In this document: in pieces, positions 34,190 through 41,892 of the stretch
Layout: each line of letters begins with the position of its first letter
Numbering within the stretch: position 1 is the stretch's first letter
IMG/VR virus record: IMGVR_UViG_3300050821_003995
Coordinates: 1 to 64,000 of that record
Direction: 5' to 3' (one strand)
Length of the DNA stretch: 64,000 bases
Source: a virus
Made by a program: the position numbers and the translations under genes
Notes under the pieces: generated by a model
The model's database searches: none
The model's input: only the letters and a program-made list of their open reading frames with translations
What the model was told of the DNA's origin: nothing

Positions 34190-34468
34190 TCACGTTCCAT
34201 GTTTGTCTCCATACAGCATCTTGATCAGGTCCTGATCCATTTGATCATACATCCCGTCCAGTGCTGCCTTGCGTTCTTCCTCAACCTGAGCGTTGTATTC
34301 GTCCCACGTCATCGGTATGAGTTCCCGAATGACGCCGTTTTCACGCTTCATCGTGCCGCGTGCGCGCTTCTCAATGAACTCTGGAAGTGGGACACGGCGG
34401 GTGACAGTCTTCCAGAATGCCGCCAGGGCATTCGGCTTGAGGGTGTCGCTCTCAAACTCTGGTTCCAT
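34190..34468 (-). CDS. family 1 small protein (copy F)
   Basis: 92 residues. Core VPLPEFIEKRARGTMKRENG at residues 27-46 after AFWKTVTRR, then a helical tail. Overlaps copy G by 17 bases. Function unknown. Confidence 0.65.
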   Translation of the reverse strand: MEPEFESDTLKPNALAAFWKTVTRRVPLPEFIEKRARGTMKRENGVIRELIPMTWDEYNAQVEEERKAALDGMYDQMDQDLIKMLYGDKHGT

Positions 34469-35084
34469 GCTTCATCTCATTGCGCTTGCGGTCCAGCAGT
34501 TTCTTGATCTCATCTTTGGGCATGGTGCCAAGCTTTGCCAACAGTTCGCGCACCTTGGGATCACGTGGCCGTGACCGTTCGGGTATCTTGCGACCAAGCA
34601 TGGCGCAGCTATTGGCACGCTTGCGCTTGTGATCCTTGCCCGTCCACGTGATATAACCCAATAGTATTCCCAACGCGGCGGCACGTCCATATTCGTGGCT
34701 TGAGTAGGTAATGTGTTCTTCCCATGTTTGACCCTCGTGCTGCCTCATGGTGCCCTTGGCGCGTCCTTCAATAAACTCAGGCAGCGGGGTCGTCCCTTTG
34801 GGCAAGATCAGCCATTCACGATGCTTGTGCTGCATGATCTTGAACGGCATGTTGGCCATCGCATCGCGCCACTTCTCAAACCAATAGCCTTTGTCGCGCG
34901 TGTCCCATTCGTGCTTGAGGGGAACCGCTTTGATCGCGGTGGCATTCTTTTGGTAACGGGTAAATGTTTCCAGAGCATCATCATCAGACGATGCTGGTGT
35001 CTTACACCAATCCTTATAGGGCTCTTGCTCATAGCCCAGGTTATCCAATGGCTGGTATTGCCAGTACCTTACGTCATACCACAT
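34452..35084 (-). CDS. family 1 large member (copy G)
   Basis: 210 residues, the longest of the family. Residues 1-90 are a W/Y-rich segment, then REWLILPKGTTPLPEFIEGR and AKGTMRQHEG form the core at about residues 91-118. A basic lysine-rich C-terminus follows (RPRDPKVRELLAKLG, KKLLDRKRNEMKH). It is first in the minus-strand operon, below a terminator that separates it from other minus-strand transcription. Function unknown. Confidence 0.65.
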   Translation of the reverse strand: MWYDVRYWQYQPLDNLGYEQEPYKDWCKTPASSDDDALETFTRYQKNATAIKAVPLKHEWDTRDKGYWFEKWRDAMANMPFKIMQHKHREWLILPKGTTPLPEFIEGRAKGTMRQHEGQTWEEHITYSSHEYGRAAALGILLGYITWTGKDHKRKRANSCAMLGRKIPERSRPRDPKVRELLAKLGTMPKDEIKKLLDRKRNEMKHGTRV

Positions 35085-35130
35085 ACCAGCACCCTAGCAT
35101 ATTGATAACGAGTTTGCAGCGAAAATTAAA

Positions 35131-35161
35131 GAGCCAGCGCCTTTCTATCGGCCGCTGGCTC
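35131..35161 (-). terminator. Rho-independent terminator on the minus strand
   Basis: Perfect nine-base stem GAGCCAGCG/CGCTGGCTC. Reading the minus strand it is followed by TTTAATTTT. It would stop transcription coming from the 36 kb HNH-like gene before the family 1 operon. Confidence 0.7.
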
Positions 35162-35541
35162 CAGTTCCAAAAAGGTCCAATTTGGGGGGGTTACTTCATG
35201 CTCATCCTCCTAAGTCATTGCTGGTGCCACCCCACAATCACTTTGGCGTGCCCACACAGTAATTCACCTAACCGGCGAACTTGCAACAGAATTTTTGGAC
35301 CGCATCGCATCAACTCGTAATTAGGCGTAGTTTATTCGTTTGAAATTTGCTGTAGTGGTTAAGTGTGCCCTGTAGTCGTCACCTTGGCGGCTTTGACCGG
35401 GCACGTTTTGATAGGGGCACCTAACCCCTAGCTGCGCTGCCCCAGTGTACCGGGCAGCCTATGATAACAACGGGCAAACCTCAACCGTTGCCAAGCAAGC
35501 CGGTCAAACCGGCACGCTGCACTTGATGGGATAAACTGATA
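35162..35541. other. non-coding stretch with stem-loops
   Basis: No gene. Stem-loops occur at 35365-35404 (GTGCCC/GGGCAC), 35412-35430 (TAGGGG/CCCCTA), 35436-35458 (GCTGCCC/GGGCAGC) and 35499-35513 (GCCGGT/ACCGGC). The run lies just upstream of the small basic gene at 35542 and could be its leader RNA. Confidence 0.45.
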
Positions 35542-35727
35542 ATGCGTATGCCCCAATACGGTCAAAGCAAAAAGCGCCTTGTGGCGCCAATGCTGCCGCG
35601 CGAAAATGCGCTGCTTGGCCGTGTTCACTATCATGCAAAGCGTGACCGTAAAAAGTCACGCAACGATCACCGGGTGTACCATTGGGATATTGGCTTCAAT
35701 AAAGTCGATAACGGCCCAAGGTTTTGA
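35542..35727 (+). CDS. small basic protein
   Basis: 61 residues, very rich in R, K and H (KRDRKKSRNDHR). No clear ribosome site. Could bind nucleic acid. Weakly supported. Confidence 0.4.
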   Translation: MRMPQYGQSKKRLVAPMLPRENALLGRVHYHAKRDRKKSRNDHRVYHWDIGFNKVDNGPRF

Positions 35728-36035
35728 ACGTCACTAAGCGGCAGGCAATTGGAAGGCAGCAGGGCAATTGATCCCGTAGGGTGGCCGTATCAGCCGTCCT
35801 ATCCCGTCCCCCGGTTGCGTGGCACTTGATTGGGCCACGTCGGGCGTCAGCGGCGAAGCTATGCCCACAAGCCACTTGCAGATAATTGGCAAAAGGGCTG
35901 ATCCACGTCAGCATCGTTCATTTCAAATTAGATGACCCACCAAGTAAAATTCCAAGGTGAAAACCCTTGGCCGGGCGCTCCCCGCGCGAACATGGGCATT
36001 TGGTTTGAAGACCTGAGTGATGTTGCCCCTGTCAG
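35728..36035. other. gap without gene
   Basis: About 300 bases with no convincing gene or strong hairpin in either direction. It may be remnant sequence beside the inserted HNH-like gene. Confidence 0.4.
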
Positions 36036-36515
36036 CTAACCTTTGATGCCAATAGAAGCGCGTGTTTTTCTTGAGGGTAAGTTCTGTGTTACGTGTTTCC
36101 AATACTTGCCCCGGCATATGTCCTGAACATAACCACGGTTTAGGCCATATTGCCGGGCAAGCTTCTTGTACCCCAATGGTGATGTGTAAAGAGCAATGAC
36201 TTGTTCTTTAGTCAATTTAGCATTGTGGTGGTTCTCACCACATCTTGCTAGATGATTGCAATTATACTTACCAGCCGCAGTGTTCTCAGTTGCTAAAATG
36301 CACTGAACATTGTTTGGATGATAAGGGCCAACATCATTGTTCCGTGCCATTACATATTGACCATGATGCAACCCCCGCTTCTCAAACCAGCGGTAACCTA
36401 GGTGGTCTTCCCACCACTCAACCCATTCATCGAATGTAAATTGAAACTTGATGCCCCGGTTCCTGGCGGCAGAACGCTGCCAACTAAAAGCATCACGTAT
36501 TCTATCTTTTGACAT
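36036..36515 (-). CDS. HNH-like homing protein (family copy 2)
   Basis: 159 residues from ATG at 36515 (AAGGGGCAC upstream). It shares RGIKFQFTFDEWVEWWEDHL, GQYVMARNNDVGPYHPNN and VQCILATEN with the 30699 and 38590 genes. A following helix-turn-helix (KLTKEQVIALYTSPLGYKKL) is typical of HNH homing proteins. It lies antisense between plus-strand genes. Confidence 0.68.
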   Translation of the reverse strand: MSKDRIRDAFSWQRSAARNRGIKFQFTFDEWVEWWEDHLGYRWFEKRGLHHGQYVMARNNDVGPYHPNNVQCILATENTAAGKYNCNHLARCGENHHNAKLTKEQVIALYTSPLGYKKLARQYGLNRGYVQDICRGKYWKHVTQNLPSRKTRASIGIKG

Positions 36516-36587
36516 AAGTGCCCCTTGATTGAATTGTATATAACAACACATAACCCGACCCCACAACCTCAAACTAAGGAGACTGCA

Positions 36588-36755
36588 ATGAAATACAATG
36601 TGATCTTTAGCCGCGAAGTGTTTTACTCAGTTCAAGTGGATGCTGCCAATGCTGAAGATGCTCAGCACATGGCAGAAGAAATCTTGGACCCGCCAAGCCA
36701 CTACTTCGCTGAGAGCAAAATTGAGTTCTCAAGCGTCGAACCGGATGGAAACTAG
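36588..36755 (+). CDS. 55-residue protein
   Basis: ATG at 36588 after AAGGAGACTGCA. A beta-helix small fold (MKYNVIFSREVFYSVQVDA then a helix with EDAQHMAEEIL). First gene of a tight plus-strand group. Function unknown. Confidence 0.6.
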   Translation: MKYNVIFSREVFYSVQVDAANAEDAQHMAEEILDPPSHYFAESKIEFSSVEPDGN

Positions 36756-36757
36756 CC

Positions 36758-36976
36758 ATGACGCAGAACCCGAACTGTGACGGCGACAAGTGCCAGTACG
36801 GCACAGGTGAAGTCCGCGTCTACCCGTTGGGTGGCGGCGGCAATCTCATCTTGTGCCGTGCGTGCTGGATACACGAAAACAATTACCGCCATTCCCGTGG
36901 CGTTGAAACGGGAGCACCTGAGAATTGGCCCCAGGTCATGTGGGCCTCATCCAAAGTCTACAACACAGGAGCTTAG
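36758..36976 (+). CDS. small zinc-finger-like protein
   Basis: 72 residues. CDGDKC at residues 7-12 and CRACW later give a four-cysteine site. Two bases from the previous stop. Function unknown. Confidence 0.6.
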   Translation: MTQNPNCDGDKCQYGTGEVRVYPLGGGGNLILCRACWIHENNYRHSRGVETGAPENWPQVMWASSKVYNTGA

Positions 36977-36979
36977 ATC

Positions 36980-37429
36980 ATGTCGACACGTGCCTTATAC
37001 TCGTTCATCGGTGACGATGGTAGCTACAACATCTACAAACACCACGATGGATATCCAAGTGGGGCTGCAAAAGCAATAAAATGCACCATCGACTGGTTTG
37101 CGTGGCAATTACCACGCTACGAAAGCGATGAATTTGCAGCGGCGTTCTGTGCTGCCGGGAAAACTCATAGCTTTGAGAACGTTGACGAACTTGTTCTTTA
37201 TGCCACAAACTATGGCCCGAAGGGTCAGTACCACACTTCCAAAGGTGGTGGCGTGCGTCTCATGCCACAAGGCAACCCCGGTGAGGTGGCTTGCAAGAAT
37301 TGCAGCGACATTGCGTACCGCTATGAGATCAAAATGGGCACGCCACTTCCCGAATATATTGAAAAACGCGCCCGTAAGATTGCACAAACCCCAACCCTTC
37401 TTGTCAAAGCATTTGAAGGCAATTGGTAG
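36980..37429 (+). CDS. phage protein with family 1-like motif, interrupted by an amber codon
   Basis: 149 residues to a TAG at 37427-37429. The N-terminus (ALYSFIGDDGSYNIYKHHDG) looks like a conserved phage domain. Near the end GTPLPEYIEKRARK matches the family 1 core. The same frame stays open after the TAG for 28 more codons to TAA at 37516 and reads like protein (KETEIFSGTFDKFYTWVM). Either the TAG is a mutation or it is read through. TAG is used as a normal stop elsewhere here, so recoding is not general. Confidence 0.6.
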   Translation: MSTRALYSFIGDDGSYNIYKHHDGYPSGAAKAIKCTIDWFAWQLPRYESDEFAAAFCAAGKTHSFENVDELVLYATNYGPKGQYHTSKGGGVRLMPQGNPGEVACKNCSDIAYRYEIKMGTPLPEYIEKRARKIAQTPTLLVKAFEGNW

Positions 37430-37516
37430 GATGGCGTGGCAAAAGAAACTGAAATCTTCAGCGGCACCTTTGACAAGTTCTATACCTGGGTCATGAAGAA
37501 GGAAAAAGCTGCCTAA
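37430..37516 (+). pseudogene. in-frame continuation after the amber codon
   Basis: 28 sense codons in the same frame as the preceding gene, starting DGVAKETEIF and ending KKEKAA-TAA. A GTG four codons... no ribosome site precedes it, so it would be made only by read-through or is the cut-off end of a broken gene. Confidence 0.5.
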
Positions 37517-37526
37517 GTGTTACTAG

Positions 37527-37550
37527 AGCCCACTGCTAAGCCGGTGGGCT
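37527..37550 (+). terminator. hairpin after the amber-split gene
   Basis: Stem AGCCCAC/GTGGGCT with a ten-base loop eleven bases after the final TAA. No T-run. It may be a weak terminator or a processing site. Confidence 0.4.
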
Positions 37551-37578
37551 TCAGGGAACCCTTGCAGAGGAGTGGATT

Positions 37579-37773
37579 ATGAAAGTTGTTGTGGGATGTA
37601 ATGCCAGAGACTACTGGCTTACTGAATATACTGCATGGCATGAAGAACACAAAGTGCCATTCGTTGACATAGCCGATGAGGACTGGCGTGATTACTGTCA
37701 GCATCTTAACGAATGCCAAGAGTGGACCGACTTCATCGTCGGGCTGGAAGCCGAGCAGAAAGCCAAATCATGA
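37579..37773 (+). CDS. 64-residue acidic protein
   Basis: GAGGAG ribosome site. Reads MKVVVGCNARDYWLTEYTAW; acidic and helical. Overlaps the next ATG by four bases. Function unknown. Confidence 0.6.
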   Translation: MKVVVGCNARDYWLTEYTAWHEEHKVPFVDIADEDWRDYCQHLNECQEWTDFIVGLEAEQKAKS

Positions 37774-38243
37774 AGAACAAAGAACCCACGATGGCCAAAT
37801 ATCTGGACCGGCTAACGCACCGGGAACAGCAGATCATCTGCCATCAAGTGAGAACCCACAACAGCGAGCAAAGGTATGCTCATCTGCATCCTTGGCTGTT
37901 GCCGTTCATCCCACTTCATCTAGTTCTGTTTTGTCTGGGCAATAGCAAAACAGTTCGCCCAATAGCCGTTATCATAGCCAAGCTCCCTGGGGCCGAATAC
38001 TGGGACCTGCCTGATAAGATTGTTCTGCGGGACAAGAAGGTTCACAGAATGTTTGGCCCACACCCTGAAAAGGGAAAAGCCATCACATGGCTTCCCAAAC
38101 GAACAGCAGGCAGGACGGTGGTCAGCCCCATTGTGACACTGGTCCGTAAGCATCGCGGCACCGGCTACGGTTCATGGGAAGTTGGCGTAGCCCCAGAGTA
38201 CAAGATGGCCGTGCTGAATTGGCTTAGCGACACCTGCGGCTGA
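37770..38243 (+). CDS. hypothetical protein
   Basis: 157 residues from the ATGA overlap at 37770; an ATG at 37791 is also possible. A hydrophobic stretch (PWLLPFIPLHLVLFCLG) near residue 45 may be a membrane segment. The rest is basic. No family recognised. Confidence 0.55.
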   Translation: MKNKEPTMAKYLDRLTHREQQIICHQVRTHNSEQRYAHLHPWLLPFIPLHLVLFCLGNSKTVRPIAVIIAKLPGAEYWDLPDKIVLRDKKVHRMFGPHPEKGKAITWLPKRTAGRTVVSPIVTLVRKHRGTGYGSWEVGVAPEYKMAVLNWLSDTCG

Positions 38244-38272
38244 GCAAGCCCCTAGGCGTGCCATTACCGGCC

Positions 38273-38290
38273 GCGCTATACCCCTAGCGC
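38273..38290. repeat. intergenic stem-loop
   Basis: GCGCTA/TAGCGC stem with six-base loop in the 100-base gap between genes. Confidence 0.4.
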
Positions 38291-38343
38291 CTTACCTTAA
38301 ACCCCTATTCAGCGCCGCTTAAAACGGCAGCAAAGGCCACCCT

Positions 38344-38589
38344 ATGAACCGTCAACCGCGTGCCACGTTGATTGAGCAAGAACCAAGTACCGCCTACATG
38401 GTCAAAACCGGCAAGCGTGAGCATGAGAAGGTCTTGCTCACCGCCGATGGGGTTTCGTGCATGGTCAATGAGGACGGGTCCATTCGCATTGAACTATATA
38501 CCGATGACAAGCGCATTGGTATTCACCTATCACCTGACGACGCCAAGAGTCAGGTGCATGTATTCCGTAGGTGGCAAGAGTTTCGATGA
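38344..38589 (+). CDS. 81-residue protein
   Basis: Small beta-rich protein (KVLLTADGVSCMVNEDGSIR, IRIELYTDDKRIGIHLS). It ends exactly where the convergent HNH-like gene ends. Function unknown. Confidence 0.55.
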   Translation: MNRQPRATLIEQEPSTAYMVKTGKREHEKVLLTADGVSCMVNEDGSIRIELYTDDKRIGIHLSPDDAKSQVHVFRRWQEFR

Positions 38590-39015
38590 TTAGATGTGTT
38601 TCCAAGTTTTTCTAGCTCTAATCAACCAAATGTTATTATGGACTACCTTGTATCTTTTAGCTAATAGGGAGAGTGGCTCTTTTGATGCCCTGATTTCCAA
38701 AACTTGTTTTTCAGTCAACTTAGAACACGCACATGCAGACCCAATAGCTTCTTCACGCTCAGCCGTATTGGTTCGATTGGTTATACATTTTATGTTTCCC
38801 CTTTCGTAAGGCCCCTTATCGCCTTTGCGGGCCATGCAGTATTTGCCCGCACCACGTCCACGCAATTCAAACCAATTTGAGCCTAGTTGCTCGACCCACC
38901 ACACAATCCAGTCTTGCACTGTAAACTTAAACCCAATGCGCCGGCAACGAGCCATGCGACGTTGGTTCCAATAGGCTGTTCGATGAGCATAAGGGATAGG
39001 ACTACGGTGTGACAC
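38590..39015 (-). CDS. HNH-like homing protein (family copy 3)
   Basis: 141 residues, GTG start with AGGAG upstream. Shares RIGFKFTVQDWIVWWVEQLG, GKYCMARKGDKGPYERGN and IKCITNRTNTAE with the other two copies. The C-terminal HTH reads KLTEKQVLEIRASKEPLSLL. It is tail to tail with the plus-strand gene with no spacing. Confidence 0.68.
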   Translation of the reverse strand: MSHRSPIPYAHRTAYWNQRRMARCRRIGFKFTVQDWIVWWVEQLGSNWFELRGRGAGKYCMARKGDKGPYERGNIKCITNRTNTAEREEAIGSACACSKLTEKQVLEIRASKEPLSLLAKRYKVVHNNIWLIRARKTWKHI

Positions 39016-39103
39016 TGAAAGCTCCTAAAATGTACTAGTAATTTATACATACATCAGTCTAAACTACCACTCAACCACAATCCACGATGAAGGAGTCCTA
39101 ACT

Positions 39104-39973
39104 ATGAAACTACAAGAGCGTGCACTTCTAACTTCCTTACATCTTGGTTCCTGGGGCGGTCAAGCAGTTGATCGCCAAGTAACTGAAGAAGTGGGCGAGT
39201 CCCACGGCGCTGATCCAAAAGATTCAGGGAAGTATAATAAACAGCTAATCTCACGCAAAGCTTTGCGTGAAGTTCTTGGCAAAGTGAATGTGTGCCGCCA
39301 AACCCACAAAATACTCTCATTGCCTTGGGATGACAGTGCGCGTATTCTCAGCGCCCAAGGGTACAATCACTACACGCAACAGATGCGACTTCATCGGTTG
39401 GCGGTTGAGGCGGCAGCCAAGAAGCTAAGTGAAACGTTCCCTGAGCATGTCAAGGAAGCCAAAGTGCGTCTTGGAACCATGTTTAATAGCGGTGACTACC
39501 CGGACGCGGCTGAGATGATCAAGCGTTACTACGTTGACGTTGAGATCAAACCAATCCCCGAAGCAGCCGATTTCAGAACGAAGTTGGCTGATGGCACAAT
39601 CAAAGCCCTTGCGAAAGACATTGAGCGGCGCACCAACGACCGTATCAAGGCCGCTGTGGAAGACGTATTCAAACGTGTGGCCGACGTGACCGGCAAGATG
39701 GCCGAGCGGCTGAGCAACTACGAGCCCAAGGGTGAGGAAGGGGCCAGCAATACGTTCCGTGACTCGCTAGTCTATAATTGTGTGGAGCTTGCTGACCTAC
39801 TTCCTAGCCTCAACATTACCGATGACCCACGTTTGGCCGATCTTGCCAAGCGTCTGAAGACCGACCTTGGGGCACACAGCCCTGAAGTGTTGCGCACCGA
39901 CGCCAAGCTGCGCAAGACTACAGCCCTGGCCGCTGAAAAACTCGCAAAAAGGGTTGGCCAGTACCTCGCCTGA
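39104..39973 (+). CDS. DUF3150-like protein
   Basis: 289 residues with AAGGAGT upstream. SLHLGSWGGQAVDRQVTEEV at the N-terminus, a LPWDDSARILSAQGYNHY segment and PIPEAADFRTKLADGT fit DUF3150 proteins of phages and plasmids. These typically stand before MoxR and VWA genes, as here. It is mostly helical. Role within the module unknown. Confidence 0.7.
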   Translation: MKLQERALLTSLHLGSWGGQAVDRQVTEEVGESHGADPKDSGKYNKQLISRKALREVLGKVNVCRQTHKILSLPWDDSARILSAQGYNHYTQQMRLHRLAVEAAAKKLSETFPEHVKEAKVRLGTMFNSGDYPDAAEMIKRYYVDVEIKPIPEAADFRTKLADGTIKALAKDIERRTNDRIKAAVEDVFKRVADVTGKMAERLSNYEPKGEEGASNTFRDSLVYNCVELADLLPSLNITDDPRLADLAKRLKTDLGAHSPEVLRTDAKLRKTTALAAEKLAKRVGQYLA

Positions 39974-40006
39974 AATGCTAGACTACTCAAACCAAAGGAG
40001 AGACCC

Positions 40007-40324
40007 GTGAAAGTCAAATGGAAAAAGCTGTGGATCAAGGCGCTGCTCAGTGGCAAATACAAGCAGACACATCAAAACTTGCATGACACCGATGGTTACT
40101 GCTGCCTTGGTGTGCTGTGTCGTGTTGTCAGCCCTAACACCAAATGGGAAGATGATATCCAAAACGACGGAAATTACACCTTCAAAGGTGAAGGCTTGAT
40201 GCCCCCACGTGACCTGTTGAAGGACATAGGATTGTCCTACCAATCGGCCAAGGCACTAGCGCGCATGAACGACAACGGCAAGTCGTTTGAGCAGATTGCC
40301 AAGCGCATCAAAGCCAAATACTGA
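40007..40324 (+). CDS. conserved small phage protein
   Basis: 105 residues. KLWIKALLSGKYKQTHQNL and YCCLGVLCRVV match a common uncharacterised phage protein. AAAGGAG ribosome site. No known function. Confidence 0.6.
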   Translation: MKVKWKKLWIKALLSGKYKQTHQNLHDTDGYCCLGVLCRVVSPNTKWEDDIQNDGNYTFKGEGLMPPRDLLKDIGLSYQSAKALARMNDNGKSFEQIAKRIKAKY

Positions 40325-40352
40325 AACCCCACACACTAAGGAGTGAGCCATC

Positions 40353-41372
40353 ATGGCTAAGGACCTAGCTGACAACAGTGAAAGCATTCGTGGGGCAAAA
40401 GAACTTGCTCTGTACTACCGCAGCAAGAACATACCGGCCTACTTCCATGGTGGGCCGGGCTTGGGTAAGTCAGCCGTCGCCAAGCAAATGGCCAAGGAGC
40501 TGAAAATCGGCTTCAAGGACATCCGCCTGGGCAGCAAAATTCCGGAAGACCTCAGCGGTATCCCGGTGCCTGATCTTGAGAAGCGCATGGCGGTGTGGCT
40601 GAAGGCCGAGTTCTGGCCCAACAAAGAGCGTGACGGCGACAAGGGCATCATCATCTTTGACGAACTGAGTGACGCCCCAAAATCGTTGCAGTCATGCGCC
40701 TATCAGGTGATCCTTGATCGCAAGATCAATGATTTTGAATTGGGTGCGGGCTGGTGGCCGATGGCTGCCGGGAACCGGCGTGAGGATCGCGCCGCTGCCG
40801 GTACGTTGTCCACCGCGTTGGCAAACAGGTTTGCCCACATTCACATTCACGCCGACCCCGAAGCCTTCATTGAGTGGGCCAACAACAACGACATTGACCC
40901 GCTGGTGCCGGGCTTCATCCGCTTCAGGCCCAACCTGCTGTACAGCATGGAGGGCGCGGATCTGCTCAGCTTCCCCACGCCGCGTGCATGGGAGCAGGTG
41001 GCCAAGTGCGTGGATGCGGACCCCAGCATCCGCTTCCGCTTGGTGCGCGGGCTGGTGGGTGATGGCGCGGCCGGTGAGTTCGAGGTCTACATGAAGGGCC
41101 TCAACCTGCCGACCATTGAGGAGATCGTTGCCAACCCCAAGAAGTGCCCCATACCACGCGAACCTTCAAGCAAGTATGCGTTGAGCAGCATGCTGGCTCG
41201 CTATGCCAAGCGTGACAACTTCGCCGCCATTGTGGCCTACGTCCAGCGCAGTGAGTTCGGCCGTGACTTTGAAACCGTCACCGCACTGGATGCCACCAAG
41301 CGTGACTCGTCACTGTGCGACACCAAGGCTTGGATCGAGTGGGCCAACAAGAACTCCGACATTCACCTGTGA
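40353..41372 (+). CDS. MoxR-like AAA+ ATPase
   Basis: 339 residues. Walker A YFHGGPGLGKSAVAKQ (about residue 31), Walker B GIIIFDELSDAPKSLQ (about 98), sensor AAGNRREDRAAA and a following arginine (LANRFAH). It is a MoxR-type ATPase that works with VWA proteins to remodel a target. The partner is most likely the 41893 product. Confidence 0.87.
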   Translation: MAKDLADNSESIRGAKELALYYRSKNIPAYFHGGPGLGKSAVAKQMAKELKIGFKDIRLGSKIPEDLSGIPVPDLEKRMAVWLKAEFWPNKERDGDKGIIIFDELSDAPKSLQSCAYQVILDRKINDFELGAGWWPMAAGNRREDRAAAGTLSTALANRFAHIHIHADPEAFIEWANNNDIDPLVPGFIRFRPNLLYSMEGADLLSFPTPRAWEQVAKCVDADPSIRFRLVRGLVGDGAAGEFEVYMKGLNLPTIEEIVANPKKCPIPREPSSKYALSSMLARYAKRDNFAAIVAYVQRSEFGRDFETVTALDATKRDSSLCDTKAWIEWANKNSDIHL

Positions 41373-41379
41373 GGGCAAG

Positions 41380-41538
41380 ATGCTGAAACTCACCAAAGAG
41401 GAATGGATTGTATTGCAAAACGTGCTGCTCGATCCAACATTCCAAGCACTCATAGGCGCTGAGGAATGGGCATTGACTGAAGATGCCGAAGAAACCTTAT
41501 GGGGTATCATCCACAAAGCTGAAAAGGCACAATTATGA
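41380..41538 (+). CDS. 52-residue protein
   Basis: ATG at 41380, eight bases after the ATPase stop, with GAGGG just upstream. Helical (LTKEEWIVLQNVLLDPTFQA). Overlaps the next ATG. Function unknown. Confidence 0.55.
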   Translation: MLKLTKEEWIVLQNVLLDPTFQALIGAEEWALTEDAEETLWGIIHKAEKAQL

Positions 41539-41879
41539 AAACGATCACCAAAACCGATCTTGAAGACCTTGCCCTCATCCTGGAGGACATGGTCAAGCGC
41601 CTTCCCGACATGAAGCGCGAGGAACGGATTGACGTGTGTGCACGCATCCGTGCCGTGATCAAACAGGCCACGCTGATTGAGACCACAGTCAAGGAGGAGA
41701 TCAAGGCCAGCCGCAAGGGCAAGGAAGGCTATGTCAATGGTGAGACATGGCGGGCCAAGCTCTCACTGGTGCCCACCGTGCGCCTGGATCAAAAGGCGCT
41801 GAAGGAGGGCAACCCCAAGGTTTACGATCAGTACACCAAGGACGGTGAGGATCAGAGAATAACATTCGAACCGCGTTAG
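41535..41879 (+). CDS. conserved hypothetical protein
   Basis: 114 residues. Helical N-terminus (DLEDLALILEDMVKRLPDMK) and YVNGETWRAKLSLVPTVRLD near the end. Lies inside the MoxR/VWA group. No function assigned. Confidence 0.6.
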   Translation: MKTITKTDLEDLALILEDMVKRLPDMKREERIDVCARIRAVIKQATLIETTVKEEIKASRKGKEGYVNGETWRAKLSLVPTVRLDQKALKEGNPKVYDQYTKDGEDQRITFEPR

Positions 41880-41892
41880 AAGGATAGTTACA

